Shown here: positions 53,700 to 64,000 of the stretch, one piece after another
Layout of the letters: each line of letters starts with the position of its first letter
Numbering within the stretch: position 1 is the first letter of the stretch
The notes under the pieces: generated by a model
Database searches by the model: none
Told to the model about the DNA's origin: nothing
The model's input: only the letters and a program-made list of their open reading frames with translations
Position numbers and translations under genes: made by a program
Origin: Plantago ovata
Lineage: Eukaryota > Streptophyta > Magnoliopsida > Lamiales > Plantaginaceae
DNA length: 64,000 bases
NCBI GenBank assembly: GCA_028274465.1
Contig: CM051456.1
Span: forward strand, 84,678,753-84,742,752
Direction of reading: 5' to 3'

Positions 53700-54691
53700 A
53701 TCTAGCCATGCAAGAGGTGGTAAAGAAAGAAGTGATCAAGTTGCTAGATGCTGATATGATTTACCCCATTCCTGATAGTCGATGGGTGAGCCCGGTACAT
53801 GTAGTTCCTAAGAAATCAGGAGTCACGGTGGAAGAGAATGAGAAGGGAGAATGGTACCGGTTAGGAAGACCACTGGGTGGCGGATGTGCATTGACTATAG
53901 AAGATTAAATGCCGCCACTAAGAAAGACCACTTCCCTTTACCATTTATAGATGACATGCTAAACCGCCTTGCGGGATGGAAGTTTTATTGTTTTCTTGAT
54001 GGTTTATCAGGTTTCTACCAGATTCCGATTGCACCGGAGGATCAGGAGAAGACGACATTCACTTGCCCATTCGGAACATTTGCCTATAGGAGGATGCCAT
54101 TTGGACTATGCAACACTCCCGCCACTTTTCAAAGGTGCATGCTTTCTGTTTTCTCTGACATGGTAACTAAATTTGTTGAAGTTTCATGGATGATTTTCCC
54201 TTTTTGGTGATTCGTTTGATGAATGCTTGCAAAGATTAGATCTAGTTTTGAAAAGGCGCATTGAATGCAACTTGACCTTAAGCTGGGAGAAGAGTCATTA
54301 TATGGTTAGAGAAGGCATTGTTCTAGGACATGTAGTTTCTGAAAGAGGTATTGAGGTAGACAAGGCTAAGATCGAAATCATTGAAAAACTTCCCCCACCT
54401 ACTTGTGTGAAAGAATTACAATCTTTTCTTGGCCATGTAGGTTTTCATAGGAGGTTTATTAAAGATTTTTCGAAAATTGCTAAACCTTTAAGTAGCTTGC
54501 TTGCAAAAGATGTGGTTTTCCATTTCTCTAATGAATGCTTAGTTGCTTTTAATACCCTTAAGGAAAAGCTTGTTTCTGCTCCCATGTTGTGCCGCCTGAC
54601 TGGAATCTTCCTTTCGAAATTATGTGTGATGCTTCGAATTTTGCTATGGGTGCTGTTTTATGCCAAAAAGTTGATAAGCAGTATCGTGTGA
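53636..54691 (+). pseudogene. Reverse transcriptase of element E, multiple frameshifts
   Basis: Pieces in three frames: PIPDSRWVSPVHVVPKKSG, CIDYRRLNAATKKDHFPLPFIDDMLNRLAG, FLDGLSGFYQIPIAPEDQEKTTFTCPFGTFAYRRMPFGLCNTPATFQRCM, and after a break LVLKRRIECNLTLSWEKSHYMVREGIVLGHVVSERGIEVDKAKIE. These are the classic gypsy RT blocks. The catalytic Met-Asp-Asp box falls in the break at about 54180-54215, where two T runs each look one base short compared with the expected frame. Further shifts lie at about 53860 and 54590. Polymerase would not be made from this copy. Confidence 0.88.
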
Positions 54692-55330
54692 TTTATTATG
54701 TTAGTAAGACTCTAGACTCTGCGCAAGTTAATTATACAACTACTGAAAAGGAATTTTTAGCTGTTGTCTTTGCTTTACAAACGTTTAGGTCTTATCTAAT
54801 TGGCCATCCTGTGAATGTCCATACTGATCATGCTGCTTTGAGACATTTGATAGCTAAGCAAGATTCTAAGCCTAGATTAATCCGTTGGGTCCTTTTGCTG
54901 CAAGACTTTGATTTGACCATAGTGGATAGAGCTCGTAGGGAGAATTTAGTAGCAGATCATTTATCTAGAATACCTAATATCCCTGTTGATTCGATACCCA
55001 TCAATGAGGACCTCCCTAATGAGCACTTAATGAAGGCTAATGAAGAGCCATGGTATGCAGATATTGTAAACTATTTGGCTATGAATGTTTCCCCCACTAA
55101 CTTTTTAGCCTCAGACAAGAGAGCTCTTGCCAAGCGTTGCAGGACTTACATATGGGATGATCCGCATCTATTCAAGGAAGGAGCTGATGGGATTCTAAGG
55201 AGATGCGTGCCACAAGAAGAGCAACAAAGTGTGTTGAGCCATTGCCATGAGCTTAATTGTGGGGGACACTATAGTGGGTTGAAAACAGCTCGCAAGGTAC
55301 TGCAAGCAGGATTTTCTGGCCAACAATATA
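54589..55330 (+). pseudogene. RNase H and integrase zinc-finger region of element E
   Basis: The 54589-55353 frame (254 aa) reads through RNase H motifs: [35 protein letters not shown] and DHLSRIP. It continues into the integrase N-terminal HHCC region ([20 protein letters not shown]). The frame is lost near 55325, just before the two Cys of the zinc finger, again at a T run. Confidence 0.88.
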
Positions 55331-56351
55331 CAAAGATGCTAGAAGTTTTGTGAAGAAATGTGACCCATGTCAACGAGGTGGCAGTATTGGCAATAAAGAT
55401 GAAATGCCCCTTCAAGGGAATCTAGTGGTAGAACCTTTCGATGTATGGGGCATTGATTTCATGGGACCATTTCCATCAAGTGGAGGCTATGTATACATTC
55501 TTGTTGCAGTGGATTATGTGACTAAACGGGTGGAGGCAATTCCTACGAAAACAAATGACGGCGTAGTGGTTATGAAGTTCTTGAAGGAGGTAATATTCTC
55601 TAGATTTGGGTGCCCTAGGACAATCATCAGTGATGGAGGGTCACACTTTGTCAATAGAACGTTTGCCTCCCTTCTTAAGAGATACAGTGTCCACCATAGT
55701 GTCGCTACACCATATCACCCACAGACATCGGGACAGGTCGAAGTCAGCAACCGACAAATTAAGAAGATCCTGGAGTGAGTAGTGAAGCCTAGTAGGAAGG
55801 ATTGGGCAGGAAAATTGAATGATGCACTTTGGGCATACAGGACTAGCTACAAGACGGTGATCGGGACCACTCCGTACAGACTTGTGTATGGGAAAGCATG
55901 TCATCTTCCCGTAGAACTGGAACACAAGGCATATTGGGCTATAAAGGCACTCAATCTCGATATGGGAAAAGCTGGCGAGGAACGATTGTTGCAACTAGAT
56001 GAGCTTGATGAATTACGACTAGGTGCTTATGAAAATGCCAAGATCTACAAGGAACGTACTAAGAAGTATTATGATCGTGGTATATTACGTAAGGAATTGA
56101 TTCCTGGACAAAAAGCATTGGTATTTAATTCTCGCCTTCGACTATTTCCTGGAAAGCTCCGCACTCGTTGGGATGGACCGTACGAAATTATCGAAGTTGC
56201 TCCCCATGGAGTTGTAAAACTCTTTGATCCAAAGACGGGCAATACCTTCAAGGTGAATGGCCAGCGAGTGAAGCCATACTTCGAGATATCTAGTGATCAA
56301 AGGGAGGTTGATCACCTTGAGCTTACCCTTACCGCCTCCACTAAAGGTTAG
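55330..56351 (+). pseudogene. Integrase of element E, one stop codon
   Basis: Begins with the zinc-finger cysteines (CDPCQR). The catalytic core shows D in [10 protein letters not shown] in IISDGGSHF and E in TSGQVEVSN, a complete D,D,E triad. A TGA at 55776-55778 cuts it after KKILE, and the same frame then continues ([46 protein letters not shown]) to the C-terminal DNA-binding part ([24 protein letters not shown]) and stops at 56351. Apart from that stop and the upstream shift it is well preserved. Confidence 0.9.
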
Positions 56352-56442
56352 TGTGTTTTGTTGTTTTGTTTTCTCACGAGTTTGATTGATTATTATAGGT
56401 CACTTATACAAGCATTATCTCTCACCTTGAATCCACTTTCGA

Positions 56443-56483
56443 CGTTCGGGACGAGCGACGACGTTCAGGTTTGGGGGAGGAGG
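56443..56483 (+). promoter_or_regulatory. Internal hairpin plus polypurine module (E)
   Basis: CGTTCG-GGA-CGAGCG (one T-G pair) then AGGTTTGGGGGAGGAGG, about 90 bp after the integrase stop. Confidence 0.6.
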
Positions 56484-57849
56484 TTATCGCTGGTTATCTC
56501 TATACTTATCTTGCTTATGATAAACTCGTGAAATTTTTTGCATTTTCACGTTTACTGCTTTCCTAGGATAGTCTTGCGTGTTTTATATGGAGTTTATTGC
56601 CGAATTTTTTGAACTTTTTTATTGGGTAGATTAACTAACTATGCCATTAATCATATGCTTCATCTCTATGAATTTGTTTGAGGTTTTTCTCGCTTGGCTT
56701 GTCACATTTATGTATTGCACTTAGTTAAGCTTGGTAGTCTCGACATTACTTAGTGGTGTTTTCTCTAATGCGGTTCGCGAAGGCCTTTATAATAGGATGA
56801 TGCATGTTAGGGTCTTATGGTTGTTTTCCCGAGTAATTATGTGCCTAAGAGGCAACAAGTCTTCACCATGCTTTGAGATTGCTAAATGCCTAGGAAGGAG
56901 GTAGTGTGAGGTTATGTGATCCTTTGTTTATAACATATTCTTCCAAATAGGTTTGGGGAGGGGGTTACACCATCATTAGACTTGTTTTTCGTTTCTTGAT
57001 TTCTGTGTTGTGAGTTTATTTTTCCTTTCTCGTAAATTCCTTTCCAATAGGTTTGGGGAAGTCGTTTGTGAGTCATTTTGTTTCTCTTTTCGCTGTGCTA
57101 CTGCTGGCTAAAAAATCAAAAAAAAAGAAAGAAAATTCCAGGAAAAAAGAAAAAAAAAAGAAAAAATGAAACTGGAAAGAAAAAAGAAAAAAATGGAAAA
57201 TACCCCAAAAAAGCAAGAAGGGTCCAAAAAGAAAGCCGAATAGCAGTTTAGCAAAGTGTTGTGTCTCATTTTTCAATTCTTGTAATGTTCGTAATCGTGT
57301 TGTAATTTTCTATTTTTGGTCTTTTGTTTTTGAGTGTCATCTGTTCTAGACCACCCTTGTCCTGCCATTCAGGAAGTGGTGAAAATCTTAAGGCTTTGCT
57401 TGAAAGATGGGTAGAATAGGGGAGCGTTATCTTTTATAGGGAACCCTCCTTCGTTTGATGAGAGCCAGTATTGGTTCGACCTCTTTTGAGGAAAAGTCTT
57501 AACTTTGTGAACAGCAGTAAGTCCTCAGTTTCATAGGCACGGGACAACCATTCGTATCTTAACATGTATCATTACGTCGTCACTGACTAGGTCCAGGTAG
57601 AGAATGTTACGAGAGACTATCTTGTCTTGACATAAGTGCTTATGTGAATGTGTATGAGTCAATCGAGGCATTCTTCAACCTATATTCATGTTATGACTTG
57701 TATGGTTTCTATTCATATGTCTTTTGATAGATTCGGTAGATTAGTTCATTTTATTTGGCATGAGACTCCATTTTGTGTGTTGCATTGTTTTTTGCATTAG
57801 AGTCTAGCTTAGTTGCTTGAGGACAAGCAAAGGTTCGGTTTGGGGAGTT
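56484..57849 (+). other. 3' non-coding region and PPT of element E
   Basis: Matches the 3' region of C from about 56545. The two AACCTATTC hairpins are eroded here (about 56932 and 57040), while the TTTGGGGAGG runs after them are kept. Purine tract at about 57108-57200. Terminal hairpin TTGCTTG-AGGA-CAAGCAA at 57813-57830 and PPT ending at 57849. Confidence 0.75.
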
Positions 57850-59102
57850 TGATGAATGTGTATTTTACACTTTCATTTAAGTCTTTTTCACCTATTTTAG
57901 CTATCCTCTATGTTAATTTAGCTATATTTTAGTGCATTTTATTAGAATAGTGTCACGTTTCCCTTTAGTCTTTATTTTACAGGTTTTGGTTGAAAAACGA
58001 GGATTTCAGGGCAATTATATTGAAGTAGACAAGGAATTGGTGTTCCAGAAGACTAATTGGAGTATCTGAAGGTTTCCGGATAGGATTTGAAGTCTAGGGG
58101 TCGAATCTGGAGGTTAGAAGGCCACTAGAAGTCAGAAACCGAGTACGAAAAGGGGAAGAAATTCAAAAACGCGTCGAAAACGCGTATTTTCCCGGGTTTT
58201 ACTCCCGGGAGAATCGCCCGGGATGTGGGGTGAATCGCCCCACACCAGGCGAGTCGCCCGGTGTGTGGGGCCCTTCGCCCCACACAATTCGTAGGCTATA
58301 TATAGTTGCTCAATTTTTCTCCGTTTTTCATACTTTTCCAGACCTTTTGTCTCACCTTTCTCTGTAGTTTTAGGTAGGAACTTCCCAGAGCCTGTTCTGG
58401 GGGTTCATAGATTAGGAGATACTTTTTCATAGCAGTTTGGAGCTTGTAAGATCGCGATTCTTCGGAGACTGACAACCTTCGGTAACATTGTATCTTACAG
58501 TTTTTCTACTTACTTTTATATATCTTTCAACATGATTTCTTCTATGATTTCTGTTAATTGCATGACAACTATGAGTAGCTAAACTTCTCGTTGGTGATAG
58601 TATGTGAATTCTTAGCGAAGGGTTGATAATTATGCTAATGGCTATATCGCGCATTATACTCTGTGTTATTGCTTTATTTCTTTGATCTATCTAAATCTCT
58701 ATCTTCGTATTGTTAATTAATTATTGCACACAAATGGACAATTCATTGGTCTTTGCCCTATCTAAATCTATATCTTCGTAGTGTTTGATAATTACAACCG
58801 GACAATTCATTGATCAAAGATCTCCATGCAAAACCGAGGAATTTATGCATGATTATTAACCCGTTATGCTTTGAAGGACCATACTATCACCAATCTCCAT
58901 TATTTGTTAAGAAAAACCTTTGCTAAACCGTCTGCTGTTTTATATTCTAAATTAAATTAGATAAAGCTAGTTATAGTCCTTAGAGATCGACACTCGAGGT
59001 TATTCTACTGCTACACTACGGTTTTCGTTGTAGTTGTGAATTGCCTTTGGCTAAATAACAAATTCATTTGATTAATCGTGTCTAACAAATTCGTGTTCAT
59101 CA
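57850..59102 (+). repeat. 3' LTR of element E
   Basis: 1253 bp, TGATGAATGTG...GTGTTCATCA. Four palindromes (58203-58285) precede TATATATAG (about 58296-58304). The expected target duplication after it is GTGAC; its partner is lost in the gap. Confidence 0.9.
58203..58285. promoter_or_regulatory. Four-palindrome array in the E LTR
   Basis: Units with cores GAATCGCCC, TGAATCGCCCC, CGAGTCGCCCGG and a last one changed to GGGGCCCTTCGCCCC; the order matches 25065-25147. Confidence 0.7.
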
Positions 59103-60437
59103 GTGACGACGTAATGAAACATGTTAAAATACGAATGGTTGTCCCTGTGCCTATGAAACTGAGGACTTACTACTGTTCACCAAGTTAAGACTTTTCCTCA
59201 AAGAGGTCGAACCAATACTGGCTCTCATCAAACGAAGGAGGGTTCCCTAAAAATGATAACACTCCCCTATTCTACCCATCTCTCAAGTAAAGCCTTAAGC
59301 TATTCACCACTTCCTGAATGGCAGGACGAGGGTGGTCTAGAACAGATGACACTCAAACAAAAAGACAAAAAATCACAACACGATTACAACATTACAAAAA
59401 TTGAAAAATGAGACAACACTTTGCTAAACTGCTTTTTGGCTCTCCTTTTTTTGGACCCTTCTTTGGCTTTTTTGGGGTCTTTTTCTTTTTTTTTTCTTTT
59501 CCAGTTTTTTTTTTTTCTTTTTTCTGGGATTTTTCTTTTTCTTTTTTTTTCCGATTTTTTTTTCTAGCCAGCAGTAGCACAACGAAAAAGAATCAAAAAA
59601 TGACACACAAACGACCTCCCCAAACCTATTCGAAAGAATAGGTTGGAGTACAAAATTTACGAAGAAGGAAAATAAACTCACAACACACACTATAAATTGA
59701 AAAAACAAGTCTAATGATAGCGTAACCCCCTCCCCAAACCTATTTGAAAGAATAGGTTGCAAACAAAGGATCACAACACACTCACACTACCTCCTTCTTA
59801 GGCATTTAGCAATCTCAAAGCAAGGTGAAGACTTGTTGCCTCTTAGGTACATAATTACTCGGGAAAACAACCTTAAGATCCTAACATGCATCATCCTATT
59901 ATAAAGGCCTTCGTGAACCCCAATAGAGAAAACACCACTAAGTGATGTCGAGACTACCAAGCTTAACTAAGTGCAATACATAAATGTGACAAGCCAAGCG
60001 AGAAAAACCTCAAACAAATTCATAGAGATGAAGCATATGATTAATGTCATAATTAGTTAATCTACCCAATAAAAAAGTTCAAAAACTTTGGCAATAAACT
60101 CCACATAAAACATGCAAGACTATCATAGGATGAATGTAGTGTATGCAACTAAAAACTAAGAAAGTGGTAAACGTGCAAATGCAAATGCAGACGGGTAAAC
60201 ATGCAAGGTACTATACTCATCCTACCAATCACAAGCTCCAAACTAACAACACTAGTTCACTTAAATCTCATCCCCCCTCATAAATTTAAAGCTAGTCTCT
60301 ATCAGTAAGAAAATGAGGAAATAAGATGTGATACTAGATGTTACCGCGTGGTTTGGCCTCGGTCGGCTGAGTACACTGGATGTAAGGTATTGAGAGTGCT
60401 CGAGGGGCCTTATTGGTGATCATCGGAGCTCGTGGTG
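59103..60437 (-). mobile_element. Element D: internal 3' region of a family-1 element (minus)
   Basis: Corresponds to 6226-7490 of element A and 26765-28030 of F, with roughly 10% difference from F by eye, so it is not part of the 12-kb duplication. Contains the purine tract (about 59440-59565), twin hairpins (59623-59644, 59737-59758) and an eroded internal module near 60265-60290. No gene. Bounded by the E LTR on the left and the E2 LTR on the right. Confidence 0.8.
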
Positions 60438-61748
60438 TGATGACTGTGTATTTTACACTTTCATTCGAGTCTTTTTCACCTATTTTAGCTATCCTCTATG
60501 ATAATTTAGCTATATTTTAGTGCATTTTATTAGAATAGTGTCACGTTTCCCTTTAGTTTTTATTTTACAGGTTTTGGTTGAAAAACAAGGATTTCAGGGC
60601 AATTATATTGAAGTTGACAAGGAATTGGTGTTCCGGAAGACTATTTGGAGTATCCGAAGGTTTCCGGATAGGATTTGGAGTCTAGGGGTCGAATCTGAAG
60701 ATTAGAAGACCACTAGAAGTCAGAAACCGAGTCCGTAAAGGGGAAGAAATCCAAAAACGCGTCGAAAACGCGGAAATTTCGGAATTTTACTCCCAGGCGA
60801 ATCGCCCGGGACGTGGGGCGAATCGCCCCACACCAGGCGAATCGCCCGGTGTGTGGGGCCTTCGCCCCACACAAATTCGAGGCCTATATATAGTTGCTCA
60901 GTTTTTCTCCGAAATTCATACTTTTCCAGACCTATTCTCTCAACTTTCTCTGTAGTTTTAGGTAGGAACTTCCCAGAGCCTGTTCTGGGGGTTCATAGCT
61001 TAGGAGATACTTTTTCATAGCAGTTTGGAGCTTGTAAGATCGCGATTCTTCGGAGACTGACAACCTTCGATAACATTGTATCTTACAGTTTATTTTACTT
61101 ATTTTTATATATCTTTCAACATGTTTTCTTCTATGATTTATGTTGATTGCATGACAACTATGAGTAGCCAAACTTATCGTTGGTGGTAGTATGTGAATTC
61201 TTAGCGAAGGGTTGATAATTATGCTAATGGCTATATCGCGCATTATACTCCGTGTTATTGCTTTATTTCTTTGATCGAGCGGAATCTATATCTTCGTATG
61301 TTGATTAATTATTGCACACAACTGGACCCCAGTCGACCTATGCATATCTATATCTTCATAGTGTTGAATAATTAAGGAACACAACTGGACAATAGTGTTT
61401 GACTTATCAGAATCTATATCTTCGTAGTGTGTCATAATTACAACAGGGCAATTTATTGATCAAAGATCTCCATGCAAAACCGAGGAATTTACGCATGATT
61501 ATTAACCCGTTATGCTTTGAAGGACCATACTATCACCAATCTCCATTATCTGTTAGAAAAACCTTTGCTATACCGTCTGCTGTTTTATATTCTTTAATTA
61601 AATTAGATAAAGCTAGTTATAGTCCTTAGAGAACGACACTCGAGGTCATTCTACTGCTACACTACGGTTTTCGTTGTAGTTGTGAATGGCCTTTGGCTAA
61701 ATAACAAATTTATTTGATTAATTGAGTCTGACGAACTTGGTTACATCA
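60438..61748 (+). repeat. 5' LTR of element E2
   Basis: 1311 bp, TGATGACTGTG...GGTTACATCA, with a four-palindrome array at about 60793-60870 upstream of TATATATAG. Confidence 0.88.
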
Positions 61749-61751
61749 AAT

Positions 61752-61769
61752 TGGCGCCGTTGTCGGGGA
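61752..61769 (+). promoter_or_regulatory. Primer-binding site of E2
   Basis: TGGCGCCGTTGTCGGGGA, one base unlike the A and C site, three bases after the LTR. Confidence 0.85.
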
Positions 61770-62031
61770 CTATACTCCTTTTTTCTGTTTAATTTGTTTA
61801 TATTTTCAACATTCAACCCCCAGAACCCCCAGAACAGCTCTTGGATTGTCTCTCAAAAATTTCACTTTCTTACCATATTTCTTTCCTCCTATCTTCTTCA
61901 GTAAATTCATCTAATCTGATCTTGGTTACCTTGCGTGTTTGTGCTCTCGGAATTTTTGGTGATATTTTGTTTGATTACGCTAATAGAACTAATTTTTAGT
62001 TTTGAGTTGCTCTTACTACAGAAATACAGAT
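61770..62031 (+). other. Leader of element E2
   Basis: Untranslated region between PBS and gag; T-rich, no gene seen. Confidence 0.6.
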
Positions 62032-62194
62032 ATGATGTCCATGCGCGCTCGCATGAAACCCCAATTCTCACAGGTGAGGAGAGGATCTTCCGTATACCTG
62101 GAAGATGAGTTAAGGAGGTATGAGGTGACGGAGTCCATGGTAAGGTACTTACCAAGGTACGAAGATGGAGTAGGGATGGACCCATGGAGTTTCA
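62032..62194 (+). pseudogene. Gag N-terminus of E2, cut by element H
   Basis: About 54 codons from ATG: MMSMRARMKPQFSQ, then VYLEDELRRYEVTESMVRYLPRYEDGVGMDPWS, the same gag type as element E. Open until the LTR of H begins at 62195. It shows what the E gag start should look like, and that E-type elements occur at least twice here. Confidence 0.75.
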
Positions 62195-63575
62195 TGATGA
62201 ACGTATTTTTTGACGCGTTCATCTTGTCTTTTTTACCTTCTTTTGCTATCTTTTAGCCTTGTTTTTTGGTTAGTTTTGTAGAATAGTGTCACGTTTTGTG
62301 TTTTCTGCATTTTCAGGCACTTAGGTACGAAACGGCATTTTTGATGGAAAATATGGCCCCATTGAAGTTCCCCAATCTTCGTTGCTTGTTCGTGAGTGTC
62401 TGAGCCCCAATAAGTGCCGAGAAGGACGAGCCCAAGGCACCCGAGGGCCGTTCATGGGCAAAAGATCGAGTTTCGAGGCCAAAATCTGCCCAGGAGGCAA
62501 GCCCTTCGCTTGGAATTGGAGAAGCGGGACGCTTGGAATTTCAGGAGATTTCAAAAGAGGAACAGGAAGCAAGCGCTTCGCTTGGCTCTGCCCATGCGAA
62601 GCGCTTCACTTGGCTCTACCCAAGCGAAGCGCTTGGCAGCCGTTACAGATCCAGATTTTGCCTTCATTACTTGATTTGGAGTTACTTTTTGATATACAGA
62701 ACATTGGAGACGAGATTTGGACAGCCCTAAGCCCCAAAAACTCAGAGAAACTCATAGATTCATTGTAATTTAGCTTGGGATTCAAGATTTTGATTGGAAT
62801 TCATCCTTTGTAATCATCTACGGAGAGTTTTTTTTTGATTTCCACCGATTAGTGACAGCTTTGGTGGTAACTTGTATCACTCTCTTGTCTTGTAGTTTGA
62901 TATGATGTATTCTGATTATTATTCATATGAATTGATGTCTATGTTGATGAATATGAGTAGCTAAATCCTTTGTGTTGGTGGTAGAATGTAGAATTATGCA
63001 TGTTATGGATTATGCTTATGCTTACATGAGGTTGTGAGTCAATCTTGCTGCAAATTACTTCATATGATTCGTAGTTGCCTATAAAATATATTCGAATAGA
63101 GTATGTGACAAACTCGTTGGTCAATGAAAGCTATAGGATTGTATGTTAGTGATTTGCAGCATGCTAGATAAATGGTGTTAGTGACAAACACCTCTAAATT
63201 ATTGATAGTGGCCTTTCATGATGTGTGTCTTGAAAGTTACCTAGACAAGTTGCTTAGCAGACTTAGTTGAAGGTTTTACGCACTGAACTTGTGAGCATAT
63301 TCGTAATCCATGCATGTGTATTCGATTTCTACCACCGACCGTTTTCCAAACTTGTTTACAAAAACTCTTGATTTCTCACTTCCTTTGTTCAGACATCTTT
63401 CTCAAAAATTATCATCTAGTTGACTGAAATTAGCTAGCAAAAACCTTGATCAAAGCCACGTTAGGTCCCGAGAGAACGACACTCGGGGACAACTTGCCAT
63501 TGCACTCTGTTTGTGTAGTGAAAGGTGTTCTTTGGATTTTTAAACAAATTTAATTGGTGAAAAACGACATCATCA
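62195..63575 (+). repeat. 5' LTR of element H (family 2)
   Basis: 1381 bp, TGATGAACGTATTTTTTG...CGACATCATCA. Family-2 palindromes at about 62500-62642. Confidence 0.88.
62500..62642. promoter_or_regulatory. Family-2 palindrome array in the H LTR
   Basis: CAAGCG-CTT-CGCTTGG, GCGAAGCGCTTC and CCAAGCG-AAG-CGCTTGG, with weaker copies at the left end. Fewer and more eroded than in the G LTR. Confidence 0.65.
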
Positions 63576-63578
63576 ATT

Positions 63579-63596
63579 TGGCGCCGCTGCCGGGGA
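63579..63596 (+). promoter_or_regulatory. Primer-binding site of H
   Basis: TGGCGCCGCTGCCGGGGA, one base different from family 1, three bases after the LTR. Confidence 0.88.
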
Positions 63597-63717
63597 CTTA
63601 ACCCCTTTGGTTGGTGTTTTTGTTTGGTTTTTTCAGCCAACATCTCTTCTTTGTCTCATTTCTGTTTTTGTTTCTTTTTGCTTGAGATACTCACTATCTT
63701 GTATTTCAGGTGTGTGT

Positions 63718-64000
63718 ATGCCTAGAACCCGAACGGGTGGGCTTAACGTTGAACCTTACATAGACGAAATCGATCGCTTGTATCGAAGGAGAAGAAGGAA
63801 TATCAATTCTCAGTTTGAAAGGGTAGCATCTAGAGCTTCCACATCTGGAAGTAGAGAAGAATCTTTCTCACATCTCTCTGAACCAATTCTTGAGTCGGTT
63901 TTTCGTGGAAGGTGAAATGGCGGAGCAACCTATTCGTTCACTCACCAAGCCAACGGTTGGGGCTAGAGGACCAGCAATTGTCCTCAATGATGCCACTAGG
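63718..64000 (+). pseudogene. Gag N-terminus of family 2 with a +1 shift (H)
   Basis: The ATG at 63718 gives MPRTRTGGLNVEPYIDEIDRLYRRRRRNINSQFERVASRASTSG, the same start as family-1 gag in pattern and as G where G survives. At about 63900 the run of T in GGTTTTTCG appears one base too long: the frame ends in FRGR and the expected reading (MAEQPIRSLTKPTVGARGPAIVLNDATR) continues in the next frame to the window edge. A splice-acceptor-like TATTTCAG lies just before the ATG. Confidence 0.8.

Larger units (their letters stand above)
51216..59102 (+). mobile_element. Element E: Athila-like element with polymerase, degraded, 5' LTR lost
   Basis: Gag, protease, reverse transcriptase, RNase H and integrase remnants in order, then the shared 3' non-coding region, PPT and a 3' LTR (57850-59102). 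The LTR, PPT and 3' region belong to family 1, but gag and protease are of a different type from A, C and F. The 5' LTR and PBS fall in the gap. It lies inside element D. Confidence 0.9.
62195..64000 (+). mobile_element. Element H: family-2 element, 5' part
   Basis: LTR 62195-63575, PBS, leader and gag start; continues past the window edge. LTR ends and gag match element G. Confidence 0.88.

Overview
The window reads as repeat-rich, gene-poor DNA of a flowering plant, probably pericentromeric or other heterochromatin. I see no intact host gene, no rRNA or tRNA gene and no prokaryotic signal. Almost every base belongs to LTR retrotransposons inserted into one another. The main elements show features known from the Athila branch of Ty3/gypsy: a primer-binding site matching tRNA-Asp (TGGCGCCGTTGCCGGGGA), LTRs of about 1.25-1.39 kb running TGATGA...CATCA, Athila-type gag, and a long non-coding 3' region ending in a polypurine tract. 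The species cannot be named from the sequence.

Layout: (1) 1-1663 and 3680-3829 hold a Tat/Retand-like gag and a protease scrap, split by a 2.0-kb solo-LTR-like element S1 (1669-3674). (2) 3830-4656 plus 14829-15405 are a minus-strand Tat-like 3' LTR and adjoining internal DNA, split by a second solo LTR, S2 (4658-14823). (3) S2 is split by element A (4784-12946, minus), a complete non-autonomous element with two 1256-bp LTRs, an AGTAT target duplication, a PBS and an intact 717-aa gag-protease ORF but no polymerase. (4) 15406-23471 is element C (plus), a frameshifted relative of A. (5) 23472-24709 is an unassigned segment with an acidic ORF. (6) A plus LTR fragment (24710-25208) is interrupted by element F (25209-31399, minus). 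F is interrupted by element G of a second family (31400-39164, minus), which carries an intact accessory ORF of the putative plant transposon protein type. (7) 39167-51115 repeats 14255-26105 almost base for base (S3, C', orphan segment, LTR fragment, F') and ends at a 100-N gap (51116-51215). (8) 51216-59102 is element E (plus), the only one with polymerase, broken by many frameshifts. (9) 59103-60437 is internal DNA of another minus element (D), entered by E2 (60438-62194), which is itself entered by H (62195-64000, second family).

How the parts may work together: A, C and F have gag-protease and an accessory region but no RT or integrase. Their LTR termini, PBS, PPT and 3' region match those of E, so E-like elements could mobilise them in trans. 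G and H form a parallel second family. G keeps a seemingly intact accessory gene preceded by a palindrome cluster, a pyrimidine-rich leader and a candidate intron, which looks like a second internal transcription unit.

The most unusual pattern is a set of short palindromes (stem, 1-3 nt loop, stem) just upstream of the LTR TATA box and again upstream of the accessory gene. Family 1 uses GGGGCG...CGCCCC stems at both sites and family 2 uses CCAAGCG...CGCTTGG stems at both sites. Paired arms often change together. Further hairpins follow gag-pro, follow the last ORF and precede the PPT, also with paired changes. All identities and comparisons here were made by eye.
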